DNA of 64,000 nt from Lachnospiraceae bacterium. Its GTDB lineage: Bacteria > Bacillota > Clostridia > Lachnospirales > Lachnospiraceae. The stretch lies in assembly GCA_015056865.1 (NCBI GenBank), contig SVFM01000008.1:35100-99099 (forward strand), given 5' to 3'. Of the stretch, positions 1 through 8,890 are shown in pieces. The number at the start of each line of letters is the position of its first letter. The stretch's first letter is position 1. The translations under genes were made by a program, and so were the position numbers. The notes below the pieces were generated by a model, which saw nothing but the letters and a program-made list of their open reading frames with translations, had not been told where the DNA came from and ran no database searches.

Positions 1-2
1 TG

Positions 3-308
3 TATCTTTATCTTTGGCCGGCATTGGTATTGGTTACTTGGCTGTTTCGAAAAAATGAATCCATGTTTTTATGGGCAGTTATTTCCGGTATCTTTGGCTT
101 GCTCTTTGGAGCTGCCGGATCACTACCTTATTTGTTTATCGGTACTGCCAGCGGTGGTCTGGCCAATGGATTTTATACCGCTTTTAGCTGGTGGATCGCC
201 GGAATCCCTTGGGATTTGACTCATGGCATTGCTAATTTTGTGGTCATGCTTATTCTATATCAGCCCATACGGTATGTGATGAAGAAAGTTAAATATCAGG
301 TTTATTAA
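3..308 (+). CDS. ECF-transporter S-component-like membrane protein (3' part)
   Basis: The reading frame is open from the first bases of the window, so this is the C-terminal part of a gene that starts upstream. About 100 residues are visible, with at least three hydrophobic segments. The end carries a GIPWDLTHGIANF stretch followed by a basic tail, typical of substrate-binding S components of energy-coupling-factor vitamin transporters. No energising module (EcfA/EcfT) is visible. The substrate cannot be told. A generic membrane protein of the same fold is the alternative. Confidence 0.6.
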   Translation, partial: YLYLWPALVLVTWLFRKNESMFLWAVISGIFGLLFGAAGSLPYLFIGTASGGLANGFYTAFSWWIAGIPWDLTHGIANFVVMLILYQPIRYVMKKVKYQVY

Positions 309-317
309 AAAAGAAGA

Positions 318-348
318 GGATGGTGCTTTCTATGCAGAAGGACCATCC
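318..348. terminator. Bidirectional hairpin terminator between convergent genes
   Basis: GGATGGT (318-324) pairs with ACCATCC (342-348), extended by CTTTC/GAAG inside. Read on the minus strand the stem is followed by a T-rich run (about 308-317), so it best serves the DUF368 gene. It lies between two convergent stop codons. Confidence 0.7.
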
Positions 349-376
349 CCTTGTATGTGTAGATAATATTTAAAAA

Positions 377-1219
377 TTATTCCACGGTATATTTTTGGTT
401 AAATCGGTCTAACAGAAGCGCAGCTACGATACCCAACACCAGACAGACGATATTAATCACGCAACTGCCAATGGAAGCAGTAAAGCTGCCAAAAGGAATA
501 ATCATGATAGTGGCAGCAATGACGATTCCCACAATGGCATGGAAGGCCACGGAATGATGATGGGTAAACAGAGCGTCAACCGCCTTGGCAAAGAGGATGA
601 CGGTGGCCAGGGCGCCGATACCGGCGGGGATTAGTATGCCAAAATCAAAGCTACTGATGCCATCCACAAAGGGCTGGTAAAGACCCAGAGGCATGAGTAA
701 AGTAGAAAAGCTCATACCCGGTGCAATGACGCTTAAGGCCAAACAAAAGCCGCAGAACAAATACCAGACAAAATTGGGTGTGATCTGAATAGAGAACACA
801 TTCAGACTGATCAGCAGTGCAAAGGTTGCTACCAGAGCAATCCCCAGAGAAATAAAGGATCCCTTGCTTCTGCCCTGTTCACCGGCTTCCCGGAATAAGG
901 AGGGCAACATGCCTGCTATCAGGCCCACAAAGAGACATACAGAAGGTGCCTCATATCGCTCCAGCAGAAAGGCAAGAAGTTTTGCGATGCCCAAAAAACC
1001 GATGACACAGCCGATAATCGTGGGGAGAAGCTTGGGTAAATGGGTTTTCAGTTTACGGAAAGGATCTGCTAGGAATTCCATCAGTGTCTTATAGACGCCG
1101 AAAACCACACAGAGAACGCCGCCAGAGATGCCGGGCAACACTGCCCCCAGACCGATCAGGGCACCCTGCAACACTTTCAGGATAAATTTAGAGATAGAAA
1201 AATTTTTTTCTTGGTTCAT
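377..1219 (-). CDS. popT: DUF368 family undecaprenyl-phosphate translocase (PopT-like)
   Basis: Polytopic membrane protein of about 280 residues with the DUF368 N-terminal signature GALIGLGAVLPGISGGV and roughly eight or more hydrophobic segments. DUF368 members (PopT) have been described as flipping the carrier lipid undecaprenyl phosphate back across the cytoplasmic membrane for reuse in wall synthesis. I use the ATG at 1219 because AGAGGTG lies six bases upstream; an in-frame GTG nine bases earlier overlaps that ribosome site. It follows the histidine kinase gene by 27 bases on the same strand, suggesting that the two-component system and the lipid-carrier recycler share a transcript and an envelope role (inference). 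Confidence 0.85.
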   Translation of the reverse strand: MNQEKNFSISKFILKVLQGALIGLGAVLPGISGGVLCVVFGVYKTLMEFLADPFRKLKTHLPKLLPTIIGCVIGFLGIAKLLAFLLERYEAPSVCLFVGLIAGMLPSLFREAGEQGRSKGSFISLGIALVATFALLISLNVFSIQITPNFVWYLFCGFCLALSVIAPGMSFSTLLMPLGLYQPFVDGISSFDFGILIPAGIGALATVILFAKAVDALFTHHHSVAFHAIVGIVIAATIMIIPFGSFTASIGSCVINIVCLVLGIVAALLLDRFNQKYTVE

Positions 1220-1246
1220 AATTGTCACCTCTTATATGAATTTATT

Positions 1247-2677
1247 TTAGTCTTCATCCGTTTCGTTTTTGTCAGATTTGGCCAAGGAAAAGATAAATTC
1301 GGTGCCAACACCCTCTGTACTGATCACATTGATATGTTCATTGTGAGAAAGAATGATCTCCCGGGCAATGGAAAGCCCCAGGCCGGTGCCTTTCTTGTCT
1401 TTGCCTCTTGACAAATCTGATTTGTAAAAACGTTCCCAAACCATTTTTAAATCTTCTTTTGGAATACCGATGCCACTGTCTTTTACGGATACAAAAATCT
1501 TGTTTTTCTTTTCAGTGGTCTCTATCTTGATCACAGAATCGTGATGACTGAATTTAATGGCGTTGTCCAAAAGATTATATAAAACCTGTTGAATCTTATC
1601 TACGTCCGCGGTTACATACATGACATCTCCGGTCAGTACCAGTTCAATGCCGATAGTCTTTTGTCGACAGGTACCTTCGAAGGAAGCGGCGGTGTTTCGG
1701 ATGACCTGATTAATGTCAAAATCACTTTTATCCAGAAGCATGCCTTTGGTATTTAAGTTGTTTAAGGTCAAGAGACTTCCTGTCAACTTGGTCAGTCGCT
1801 CAGTTTCATTGAGCACTATCTTTAAATATTTTTCGTGCATTTCCGGCGGAATGGTTCCGTCTATCATGGCCTCCAGATATCCGCGGATAGAGGTAAGAGG
1901 CGAACGGAAGTCGTGGGATACATTTGCCACAAATTTCTTTTGATTGTCTTCTGTCCGGGCCATTTCCCCTGCCATACAGGAGATACAAGCGGCCAGATAA
2001 CCAATTTCATCATCACTGTCTATCTGAAATTCATAATGTACATTGCCGGTGGCGTATTGCTCCGCAGCCCGGGTGATCTTGCGCAGCGGAAGATAAACAA
2101 TTTCCGTAAAGAAGATCAGAATGATCAATGACAGCAAAAACAGGATCAGCAGTGTGATCAGCGAGATGTTGACAAGGCTGTTGCTGGAAACCTCCAAAGT
2201 CTCCATGGACATATGGATTACCACATAACCTTTGACAGTGTAGTTTGTGGTGATAGGAGCAAGGACATTTAACATTTCTTCATCAAAGCTGCCAAAAAAG
2301 GTTCCGATATTGTAATAAGAGCCGGCCGTGACGGTGGGATCAAAATTTTCAATAAAGGTTTCCTTTTCCAGGTCGATAGGAGCAGAAGTGTCCAAAATCA
2401 TACGTCCGGAAGGATTGATAATCCAAATGACAGCATCCATGTAGGAGGAGATAATATCTAATTGCTCTTTTACGGCCTCAAGAGAAGTTTCGTTGGTATA
2501 TAGGCCGCTGGCATAATTCTCGGCAATCACGGTGGCTTCGGTATAAAGAGCACTTGCATTTTGACGGATCAAATGTTGTCTGGTCATATTGGGAACAAAA
2601 GTGTTTACAATAATAAAACCGAAGACGCCGAAGATCACGTAAGCCAATATAAATTTTAAGTATATAGTTTTTTTCAT
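1247..2677 (-). CDS. Membrane sensor histidine kinase
   Basis: 476 residues. An N-terminal membrane helix (about 8-28), an extracytoplasmic sensor region of about 140 residues and a second helix (about 170-192) are followed by a HAMP-like segment, a HisKA domain with phosphoacceptor His255 in SHDFRSP, and an ATPase domain with N box (LLDNAIKFS), G1 (DSGIGIP) and G2 (GTGLGLSI) motifs. It starts 27 bases after the response regulator gene and is the WalK/PhoR type of kinase. The signal is unknown; the neighbouring DUF368 gene suggests an envelope signal. Confidence 0.93.
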   Translation of the reverse strand: MKKTIYLKFILAYVIFGVFGFIIVNTFVPNMTRQHLIRQNASALYTEATVIAENYASGLYTNETSLEAVKEQLDIISSYMDAVIWIINPSGRMILDTSAPIDLEKETFIENFDPTVTAGSYYNIGTFFGSFDEEMLNVLAPITTNYTVKGYVVIHMSMETLEVSSNSLVNISLITLLILFLLSLIILIFFTEIVYLPLRKITRAAEQYATGNVHYEFQIDSDDEIGYLAACISCMAGEMARTEDNQKKFVANVSHDFRSPLTSIRGYLEAMIDGTIPPEMHEKYLKIVLNETERLTKLTGSLLTLNNLNTKGMLLDKSDFDINQVIRNTAASFEGTCRQKTIGIELVLTGDVMYVTADVDKIQQVLYNLLDNAIKFSHHDSVIKIETTEKKNKIFVSVKDSGIGIPKEDLKMVWERFYKSDLSRGKDKKGTGLGLSIAREIILSHNEHINVISTEGVGTEFIFSLAKSDKNETDED

Positions 2678-2704
2678 ATAAACAGCCCTCTTTCAGGCAG
2701 ATCG

Positions 2705-3403
2705 TTATCTTGTCTCAAATTTGTATCCAATCCCCCAGATGGTAGAAAGTTTCCAGGAGCTGTGATCCTTGATCTTTTCCCGCAGACGTTTAATATGCAC
2801 ATCCACGGTCCGGGTGTCACCAATGTATTCGTAGCCCCAAATTTGATCCAGCAGCTGTTCTCTGGTAAAAACGTGATTGGGAGAGGAGGCCAGAAAATAC
2901 AAAAGTTCCAGTTCCTTGGGTGGCATCTCCACAGGTTTACCCATGTACAGCACAGAGTAGTTAGTCTGATTAATGATCAGATCGGGATATTCCACACATT
3001 TGTCGGAAGAAACTTCCGGTGTAGAAACGGCGGGTTTGTAGCGGCGTAGTACCGCCTTGACCCGAGCAACCAGCTCTTTGGTGTCAAAGGGCTTTTCCAT
3101 ATAATCGTCGGCACCCAGTTCCAATCCCAAGACTTTGTCAAAGATCTCGCCTTTGGCGGAAAGCATAATGATAGGGGTCTGGGAAGTGGTCCGTACCTCC
3201 CGGCAAACCTGGTAGCCATCCATACCGGGTAGCATCAGATCCAATAGGATTAGATTGGGGTGGTACACATCACAGGCGGCCAGAGCCGATTCTCCGTCTC
3301 CCACGATCATGGTATCAAAGCATTCCTTATTCAGATAGAGGGAGATCAGCTCCGCAATGTTATTGTCATCATCTACAATTAAAATCCGTTGTTTTGCTAC
3401 CAT
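2705..3403 (-). CDS. OmpR/PhoB-type response regulator
   Basis: 232 residues. The receiver domain has an acidic pocket (DDD at 11-13), phosphoacceptor Asp55 in LLDLMLPGMDG and a conserved Lys in MLSAKGE. The C-terminal winged helix carries the usual RTVDVHIKRLREK recognition region. It sits 10 bases after mutS2 and 27 bases before the kinase, so mutS2, regulator, kinase and the DUF368 gene probably form one transcript. Its target genes cannot be read from the window. Confidence 0.93.
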   Translation of the reverse strand: MVAKQRILIVDDDNNIAELISLYLNKECFDTMIVGDGESALAACDVYHPNLILLDLMLPGMDGYQVCREVRTTSQTPIIMLSAKGEIFDKVLGLELGADDYMEKPFDTKELVARVKAVLRRYKPAVSTPEVSSDKCVEYPDLIINQTNYSVLYMGKPVEMPPKELELLYFLASSPNHVFTREQLLDQIWGYEYIGDTRTVDVHIKRLREKIKDHSSWKLSTIWGIGYKFETR

Positions 3404-3413
3404 TTTTCTTCTC

Positions 3414-5786
3414 CTATTTGAATGTCACAATGGTGACGCCGGCATCGCCTTCTCCGTGCTCGCCCAGGCGATATTCTTTTACGTATTTCAAACGCTTTAG
3501 GTGTCCGTGTACGGCGCTTCGAAGAGCGCCGGTTCCTTTACCGTGCACCACCCGCACACTGGAAAGACGGGCCAGATAGGCATCGTCTAAATATTTATCC
3601 AGAGCAGCGATGGCTTCGTCTGTTGTCTTACCCAGAAGATTGATCTCCGGAGAGATGGTCAGAGATTTACTCAGCTTCATCTTACCGGTGCCGCCGCCAA
3701 AGGAAGAGACAGCAGGTATCGTATCTTCCTTTATCAACACCAGGTCGGATACATTGACCTGAGAGCGGATAATGCCGCATTGTACAAACAAATTGCCTTT
3801 TGCATCCGGCAGGGTGCTGACGGTTCCCTTCAGGCCCATGGAAAGGATTTTCACGGTCTCTCCCTTTTTTATTTTTTTAGGATCCAGGGTTTTTTGTGGA
3901 GGCTCGGCCTTTTTCAGGCTGAGCTTTGTATTTTTCTCATCAATCTTACTTCTAAGATTCTGACGTTTCTTCTCCAACTCTCGGATGTCTGTGCCATTTT
4001 GAAGTTTCTGGAAATCTCGAATGGTTTCATCCGCCATATCCTTAGCTTCCTGCAAAATTTTTTTGGCTTGTTCGTTGGCTTCCCGGAGAATACGGTCTCT
4101 GGCAGTATCCAGCTTTTCATTTTTTGCTTTCAGCTGGCCTTCCAGAGTCTTGATACGCTCCTTGTACTGGGCAATCTCCCGGTGTTCTTTTTCAATAGTC
4201 AGTCGGCTGGCTTCCAGGTCTGCAATCACATCCTCAAAGCTTTCATCTTCCTTGCTGATCTGCTCCTTGGCGGCAGCAATGATCTCATCCGACAGCCCCA
4301 GTTTGGAAGAAATGGCAAAGGCGTTGCTCTTGCCGGGAATACCGATAAGCAAACGGTAAGTAGGCCGCAGGGTCTCCACGTTAAATTCGCAGCAGGCATT
4401 TTCCACAAAAGGCGTGGACAGGGCATAGAGCTTCAGCTCACTGTAATGGGTGGTGGCCATGGTCCGAATGCCCCGATCGTGCAAGTAATTTAAAATGGCG
4501 ATGGCCAGAGCGGCGCCTTCGGTAGGGTCGGTACCTGCACCCAGCTCATCAAACAGGCATAAAGAGTTTTCGTTGGCCTTTTCCAGAATATTGACAATGG
4601 TGGTCATGTGGGAGGAAAAGGTACTAAGGCTTTGTTCAATGCTCTGTTCATCCCCGATGTCTGCATAAACTTCTTCAAAAACAGAAAGTTGGGAACGATC
4701 CAGAGCAGGAATGTGAAGACCGGCCTGGCCCAGCAGGGTAAAGAGTCCCACTGTTTTTAAGGAAACGGTCTTACCGCCGGTGTTGGGGCCGGTAACAATG
4801 AGCAGATCAAAATCTCCGCCCAAATGGATATCGATAGGAACCACTTTCTTTTTATCCAACAGGGGATGCCTGCCCCCCCGGATATGGATATAGTGGTCAG
4901 TATTAAAAATCGGTCTGGTGGCATTTTGCTCCATAGCCAGCTTGGCCTTGGCAAAAGCAAAATCCAGCCGCGTCATCATCTGTTGATTGGTACGAAGTTC
5001 CTCCGCGTGCTCTCCGGTCTGGGCACTTAAAGAGGCCAGGATGATCTCGATTTCTTCCTGTTCCTTCAGTGCCAGCTCCTTTAATTGGTTGTTCAGATTC
5101 ACAATGGCAGCAGGTTCAATAAAGAAGGTAGAGCCGGAAGAAGACTGGTCATGGATCATACCGGACACCTGACTTTTGTATTCGGCTTTTACCGGGATGC
5201 AGTAGCGGTTGTCCCGCATAGTGATCACTGCATCTTGCAAAAAGCTACGGTAAGAGCCAGTTACCATAGAGCTTAGCTGGGAATGGATCTTTTCCCCGGT
5301 GGCTTTGATCTGTCGGCGAATATTTTTTAATGTAGGGCTGGCATCATCCGCTATCTCTTCTTCAGACAAAATACATCTGTGAATTTCATTGGCGATCTGG
5401 GTCAAAGGGGTCAGCGCCTCAAAGCAGGGATCCAGACTATCCTCAGGAGTTTCTTCTTTCTCTTTTTTGCCGTAGGTTTTGATACGGCCTACGTTGTCAA
5501 GAAAAGCAGCAATCCGAAGAAGTTCCGGAGCTGACAGGCTGCTGCCGATCTCCAATGAGCGTATAGCAAAACCAAGCTCTTTGTTATTGCCAAAAGAAGT
5601 GCTTCCGCAACGAAACAGACGGGCCAGTGCGTCTGCCGTCTCTGTTTGCGCTATATTTATCTGATGGATATCCGTGCATGGAACCAACTCCTCGCAGAGT
5701 ATCTTGGCGGGCTGAGAGTCCGCTTTTTCTGCCAGAAGTGCAAGGATCTTATTATATTCTAATGTGCGTAGTACTTTTTCGTTCAT
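3414..5786 (-). CDS. mutS2: Endonuclease MutS2
   Basis: 790 residues, the usual family length. It contains the MutS core and clamp, a Walker A motif GPNTGGKT at 333-340, a Walker B region (LCLFDELGAGTDPTEG), a long charged coiled coil and a C-terminal Smr nuclease domain (VVHGKGTGALR). MutS2 proteins act on recombination intermediates or on collided ribosomes rather than in mismatch repair. The ATG at 5786 has GAGG seven bases upstream. Unusually, that ribosome site begins just outside the arm of long palindromic element A (5800-6011), which separates mutS2 from murG. Confidence 0.95.
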   Translation of the reverse strand: MNEKVLRTLEYNKILALLAEKADSQPAKILCEELVPCTDIHQINIAQTETADALARLFRCGSTSFGNNKELGFAIRSLEIGSSLSAPELLRIAAFLDNVGRIKTYGKKEKEETPEDSLDPCFEALTPLTQIANEIHRCILSEEEIADDASPTLKNIRRQIKATGEKIHSQLSSMVTGSYRSFLQDAVITMRDNRYCIPVKAEYKSQVSGMIHDQSSSGSTFFIEPAAIVNLNNQLKELALKEQEEIEIILASLSAQTGEHAEELRTNQQMMTRLDFAFAKAKLAMEQNATRPIFNTDHYIHIRGGRHPLLDKKKVVPIDIHLGGDFDLLIVTGPNTGGKTVSLKTVGLFTLLGQAGLHIPALDRSQLSVFEEVYADIGDEQSIEQSLSTFSSHMTTIVNILEKANENSLCLFDELGAGTDPTEGAALAIAILNYLHDRGIRTMATTHYSELKLYALSTPFVENACCEFNVETLRPTYRLLIGIPGKSNAFAISSKLGLSDEIIAAAKEQISKEDESFEDVIADLEASRLTIEKEHREIAQYKERIKTLEGQLKAKNEKLDTARDRILREANEQAKKILQEAKDMADETIRDFQKLQNGTDIRELEKKRQNLRSKIDEKNTKLSLKKAEPPQKTLDPKKIKKGETVKILSMGLKGTVSTLPDAKGNLFVQCGIIRSQVNVSDLVLIKEDTIPAVSSFGGGTGKMKLSKSLTISPEINLLGKTTDEAIAALDKYLDDAYLARLSSVRVVHGKGTGALRSAVHGHLKRLKYVKEYRLGEHGEGDAGVTIVTFK

Positions 5787-5799
5787 GTGATACCTCAGT

Positions 5800-6011
5800 A
5801 AGAAAATAAAGTGGCGGGGAGTTTTTCTTCGGTCGGGGGTGTGTCCGGTAACAGGGCAGGGCTCTCAATGAAGGACCCTTGAAAGACGTCGGAATCGAGT
5901 CTAGTGTCCGCTACGTATTTCACGGAGCGAAAGCGCGTCCAAATGAGAGCCCTGCCCTGTTACCGGACACACCCCCGACCGAAGGAAAATTTCTCGCCGC
6001 CTTATTTTCTT
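5800..6011 (+). repeat. Dispersed palindromic element, copy A
   Basis: Arms of about 68 bases (5800-5867 and 5943-6011) are near-perfect inverted repeats around a short core (5872-5940) containing CCCTTGAAAGACG and TTTCACGGAG. The core matches copies B-E but lacks the inner hairpin, so this is the shortest member. The right arm runs into the last codons of murG; AAGAAAATAA, which includes the murG stop, reappears inverted at 5800-5809. The element ends 13 bases before the mutS2 start codon. Core orientation is opposite to mutS2. Confidence 0.9.
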
Positions 6012-7072
6012 TTTATGGATTCCTCTATCAAAGAAACAATGGTCTCTATGGCGTTCTTCTGCTGGCTCCGGCGCATGTTGTCTACAAAGGACTGCCGGTT
6101 GCAGTAAAGCTCCTGTACCTTTTCTACAAGCAGATTTTCTGTCAGGTAATCTTCATCGATGACAATGGAAAAGCCCTGCGATTCAAAGGATCTGGCATTC
6201 AAAATTTGATCACCCCGGCTACTGGCTGCCGGCAAGGGGATCAGAATATTGGGCTTGTGTAACGCCAAAAGCTCGCAGATAGCGTTGGCCCCTGCCCGGG
6301 AGATCACGATGTCTGCCATTGCAAAGATATCTTTTAACTCTTCCTTCAAATATTCGAATTGCTTGTAACCTTCCACGTTCAACAAAAGATTGTCTATCTT
6401 GTCTTTGCCGCATAAATGAACCACCTGGAAGTCGTCCAGAAGTTTAGGCAGCGCCTGACGGACAGCTTTGTTTATCGCAGCAGCACCAGAGCTTCCGCCC
6501 ACTACCATAATAACGGGTTTATTCGCTGTAAAACCGCATAGATTCAGGGCGCTGATCCGGTTGCCCTGAGTCAGCTCCCCGCGGATAGGGGATCCTGTCA
6601 GAACTGCTTTGTCTGCAGGCAGACAGGACAGGGTCTCAGGGAAGTTGCAACAGACTTTCCGGGCCACAGGAATACAGAGCTTGTTGGCCAAGCCCGGGGT
6701 CATGTCGGATTCATGAATAATGCAGGGGATTTTTTGAGAAGCGGCAGCCCGTACCACGGGTACACTGACAAAGCCCCCTTTGGAAAAGACAATATCCGGT
6801 TTCAGCTGTTTCAGTATTTTCTTGGCATCACTGTAACCTTTTAGAATTCGAAAAGGGTCCGTGAAATTCTTGGGGTCAAAATATCTGCGCAGCTTGCCGG
6901 TAGAGATTCCGTAATAGGGAATGTTAAAGTCTTCGATCAGACGTTTTTCAATGCCGTCGTAGGATCCGATGTAATGAATCTCGTACCCCAGCTCTTTCAG
7001 GCGGGGCAGCAGTGCTATGTTTGGCGTAACGTGTCCGGCAGTTCCGCCGCCGGTTAAGACAATCTTTTTCAA
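6002..7072 (-). CDS. murG: MurG N-acetylglucosaminyltransferase
   Basis: 356 residues, full length. MurG adds GlcNAc to lipid I on the inner face of the membrane to make lipid II. The N-terminal glycine loop TGGGTAGHV, the SKGGFVSVPVV segment, the second nucleotide-binding domain starting VVGGSSGA, and SRAGANAICELLAL for UDP-GlcNAc binding are all present. It stands outside a division/cell-wall cluster, next to mutS2. Its last codons lie inside the arm of palindromic element A. Confidence 0.96.
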   Translation of the reverse strand: MKKIVLTGGGTAGHVTPNIALLPRLKELGYEIHYIGSYDGIEKRLIEDFNIPYYGISTGKLRRYFDPKNFTDPFRILKGYSDAKKILKQLKPDIVFSKGGFVSVPVVRAAASQKIPCIIHESDMTPGLANKLCIPVARKVCCNFPETLSCLPADKAVLTGSPIRGELTQGNRISALNLCGFTANKPVIMVVGGSSGAAAINKAVRQALPKLLDDFQVVHLCGKDKIDNLLLNVEGYKQFEYLKEELKDIFAMADIVISRAGANAICELLALHKPNILIPLPAASSRGDQILNARSFESQGFSIVIDEDYLTENLLVEKVQELYCNRQSFVDNMRRSQQKNAIETIVSLIEESIKRK

Positions 7073-7087
7073 AATTCCGGCCTCCGC

Positions 7088-7327
7088 TTATTTCTTCATA
7101 CTTTCCAATGCCCTTGCCAGCTGGTCCGGGCAAGAAGTGGATTTAAAGCCACACCGGATACCCTTCAGTCGGGAAATGGCATCATCTATTTTCATACCTT
7201 TTACCAGGCTGCTGATGCCTTGGAGATTGCCGTTGCAGCCACCGGTAAATTGGACAGATTTGATCATGTCGCCTTCTACTTCTATGTTAATTAATTGGGA
7301 ACATACGCCCTGGGTTTTATATATCAT
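7088..7327 (-). CDS. TSCPD domain protein (TIGR03905-like)
   Basis: 79 residues. The small domain ends with the family motif STSCPDQLA and has the Cys-bearing FTGGCNGN segment. TSCPD domains occur alone or at the end of some ribonucleotide reductases; the stand-alone form is of unknown function and may bind metal. The ATG at 7327 is preceded by GGAGGTG at a six-base spacing, which excludes the longer upstream reading. It precedes murG by 15 bases and is probably co-transcribed with it. Confidence 0.85.
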   Translation of the reverse strand: MIYKTQGVCSQLINIEVEGDMIKSVQFTGGCNGNLQGISSLVKGMKIDDAISRLKGIRCGFKSTSCPDQLARALESMKK

Positions 7328-7396
7328 GACAAGCACCTCCGTAAGGATTATAGCAGAAAAAGGCATGATATGCCAGTATTTTGCGATGAAAATATA

Positions 7397-7425
7397 TTGA
7401 GAACCAAACTTTTCATCCATATAAT
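7397..7425 (+). promoter_or_regulatory. Promoter TTGAGA-17-TATAAT
   Basis: -35 TTGAGA at 7397-7402, a 17-base spacer and -10 TATAAT at 7420-7425. It points at the membrane protein gene starting at 7466. Confidence 0.65.
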
Positions 7426-7465
7426 GTATGTTATCCGGACACAAAGTTGCAAAAGGAAAGGCGGG

Positions 7466-8128
7466 ATGAATATGTTTCAGGTTTTTGCGAAGGAAGTATG
7501 GGCGTCAGTGGGAATGTTTGCCGCCATGGTGTTAAGTATTCTCAGTAGAATTATTATATGGATAATCTATCAGAATATGATAAAAGAAACAGACAATATG
7601 TCTGCTACAAAAAATAAGGTGCTCAAGCAATGTAAGCTAAAATTTGCAAATTGTTATCAGCTGAATCGGGGTGTGGCCAACGTGCCGGTATTTGTGGATA
7701 AGTTCCTGAATAAACTGTCTCTGGGTCCTATATCTTTGCAGACCATGTATCATCTGTCGGGACAGCTTATGCTGTTGGGGGTCTTTTTTGCGGGCGTGGG
7801 AGTATGTAGAAGTATCATTGCAGGCAGATCTTTTGGGGACCTGCTGCCTTATTATATTGTCAGCTTCTTAGGATTATATGTCTATTTCTCGGTGTCTGCC
7901 ATAACAGATATCAAAGAAAAAAGGCGGGTTTTGAAAACCAGCCTGGTGGATTATTTGGAAAATCATATGGTAAATAAACTGGGCGGCGTGGAACGGGATC
8001 TGGCCATTGTAGCGCCACCCATATCATCGGATGCTGCAAAGGATAGGAGTTTTAGGCAGCAACAGACGTCCTTTGGTAAATCCGAAGAAAAAGAGTTGGA
8101 GGAACTGTTAAAGGAATTTTTAACCTAA
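7466..8128 (+). CDS. Uncharacterised membrane protein
   Basis: 220 residues. I see an N-terminal hydrophobic helix (about 8-28), a central polar stretch, two more hydrophobic segments (about 92-112 and 125-145) and a charged C-terminal tail rich in Glu, Lys and Leu. I do not recognise the family. The ATG at 7466 has an AAGGAAAGG ribosome site and a good promoter 40 bases upstream. Its 3' end overlaps the 3' end of convergent trpA by nine bases, so the two transcripts must overlap or share terminator signals. Confidence 0.7.
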   Translation: MNMFQVFAKEVWASVGMFAAMVLSILSRIIIWIIYQNMIKETDNMSATKNKVLKQCKLKFANCYQLNRGVANVPVFVDKFLNKLSLGPISLQTMYHLSGQLMLLGVFFAGVGVCRSIIAGRSFGDLLPYYIVSFLGLYVYFSVSAITDIKEKRRVLKTSLVDYLENHMVNKLGGVERDLAIVAPPISSDAAKDRSFRQQQTSFGKSEEKELEELLKEFLT

Positions 8129-8890
8129 TAAGGTTTTTATGGTCTGTATATAAGTACCAATATGGTCGGGTGCATCCTCGCCGTATTTTTCCAAAAGCTC
8201 TACAAAAGCAGAAACCGCAATCACGCCATCGCAACAGGCTGCCATTTCAGCTACCTGTTCAGGAGTGGCGGTATCATAGCTGATAGCGCAGGGAATATTG
8301 GTACTGCGGCGGATGATCTCTGTGATGTGGGCCGGATCCGTCTTGATCTGGCTGTTTGTATCGGGTACAGCCGGGCCGGGGGTCATATAGAGAAAGCCTT
8401 CTGCCGCCTCTGCGATCATGGAGATTCTTTTTTCTGTGGAGGGAGCGATCATGGAGATCAGATCCACACCATATTTGCGGCAGGCGGGAAGAAATTCCTC
8501 CTTTTCCTCAAAGGGCAGGTCAGGCAGGATCAGCCCGTCAATCTCGGCCTCTTTGCAGGCGGCGAGAAACCGTTCTGCTCCGTAGGAAAACACCACGTTG
8601 GAGTAGGTGGTAAACACAAGAGGAATTTGCACAGTGCTGCGCAGTTCCTTTACAAAGTCAAAAATTTTGTCGGTGGTCACACCGCCCTGCAGGGCGCGGA
8701 TGCTTGCCTGTTGGATCACAGGACCTTCTGCGGTGGGATCTGAAAAAGGAATGCCAAGCTGGATCAGGTCAGCGCCGTTTTCGGCAGCAGCCCGAACAGC
8801 GGCAGCAGTGGTCCCAAGGTCAGGGTCGCCGCAGGTAATAAAGGCGATGAAGGCCTTGCCGTCTTCAAATGCAGATAAAATCTTACTCAT
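8120..8890 (-). CDS. trpA: TrpA-like tryptophan synthase alpha subunit, active-site signatures altered
   Basis: 256 residues with the TrpA TIM-barrel outline (FITCGDPDL near the start, [12 protein letters not shown] at 46-57, ILPDLPFEE at 121-129). Several hallmark residues are changed. The catalytic Glu of the (I/L)ELG motif is Gln44. The glycine-rich SxxGVTG phosphate loop reads [13 protein letters not shown] (169-181). The GFGIS loop reads SYDTAT (204-209), and the VGSAIV loop reads AVSAFV (225-230). Cleavage of indole-glycerol phosphate is therefore doubtful, while docking to TrpB may persist. The ATG at 8890 overlaps the trpB stop and has GGGAGGA upstream, so translation is coupled. Confidence 0.85.
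   Translation of the reverse strand: MSKILSAFEDGKAFIAFITCGDPDLGTTAAAVRAAAENGADLIQLGIPFSDPTAEGPVIQQASIRALQGGVTTDKIFDFVKELRSTVQIPLVFTTYSNVVFSYGAERFLAACKEAEIDGLILPDLPFEEKEEFLPACRKYGVDLISMIAPSTEKRISMIAEAAEGFLYMTPGPAVPDTNSQIKTDPAHITEIIRRSTNIPCAISYDTATPEQVAEMAACCDGVIAVSAFVELLEKYGEDAPDHIGTYIQTIKTLLG

Noticed and set aside
7328..7444. N-terminal extension of the TSCPD protein
   Set aside because: The upstream part has no family similarity and GGAGGTG sits directly before the ATG at 7327.
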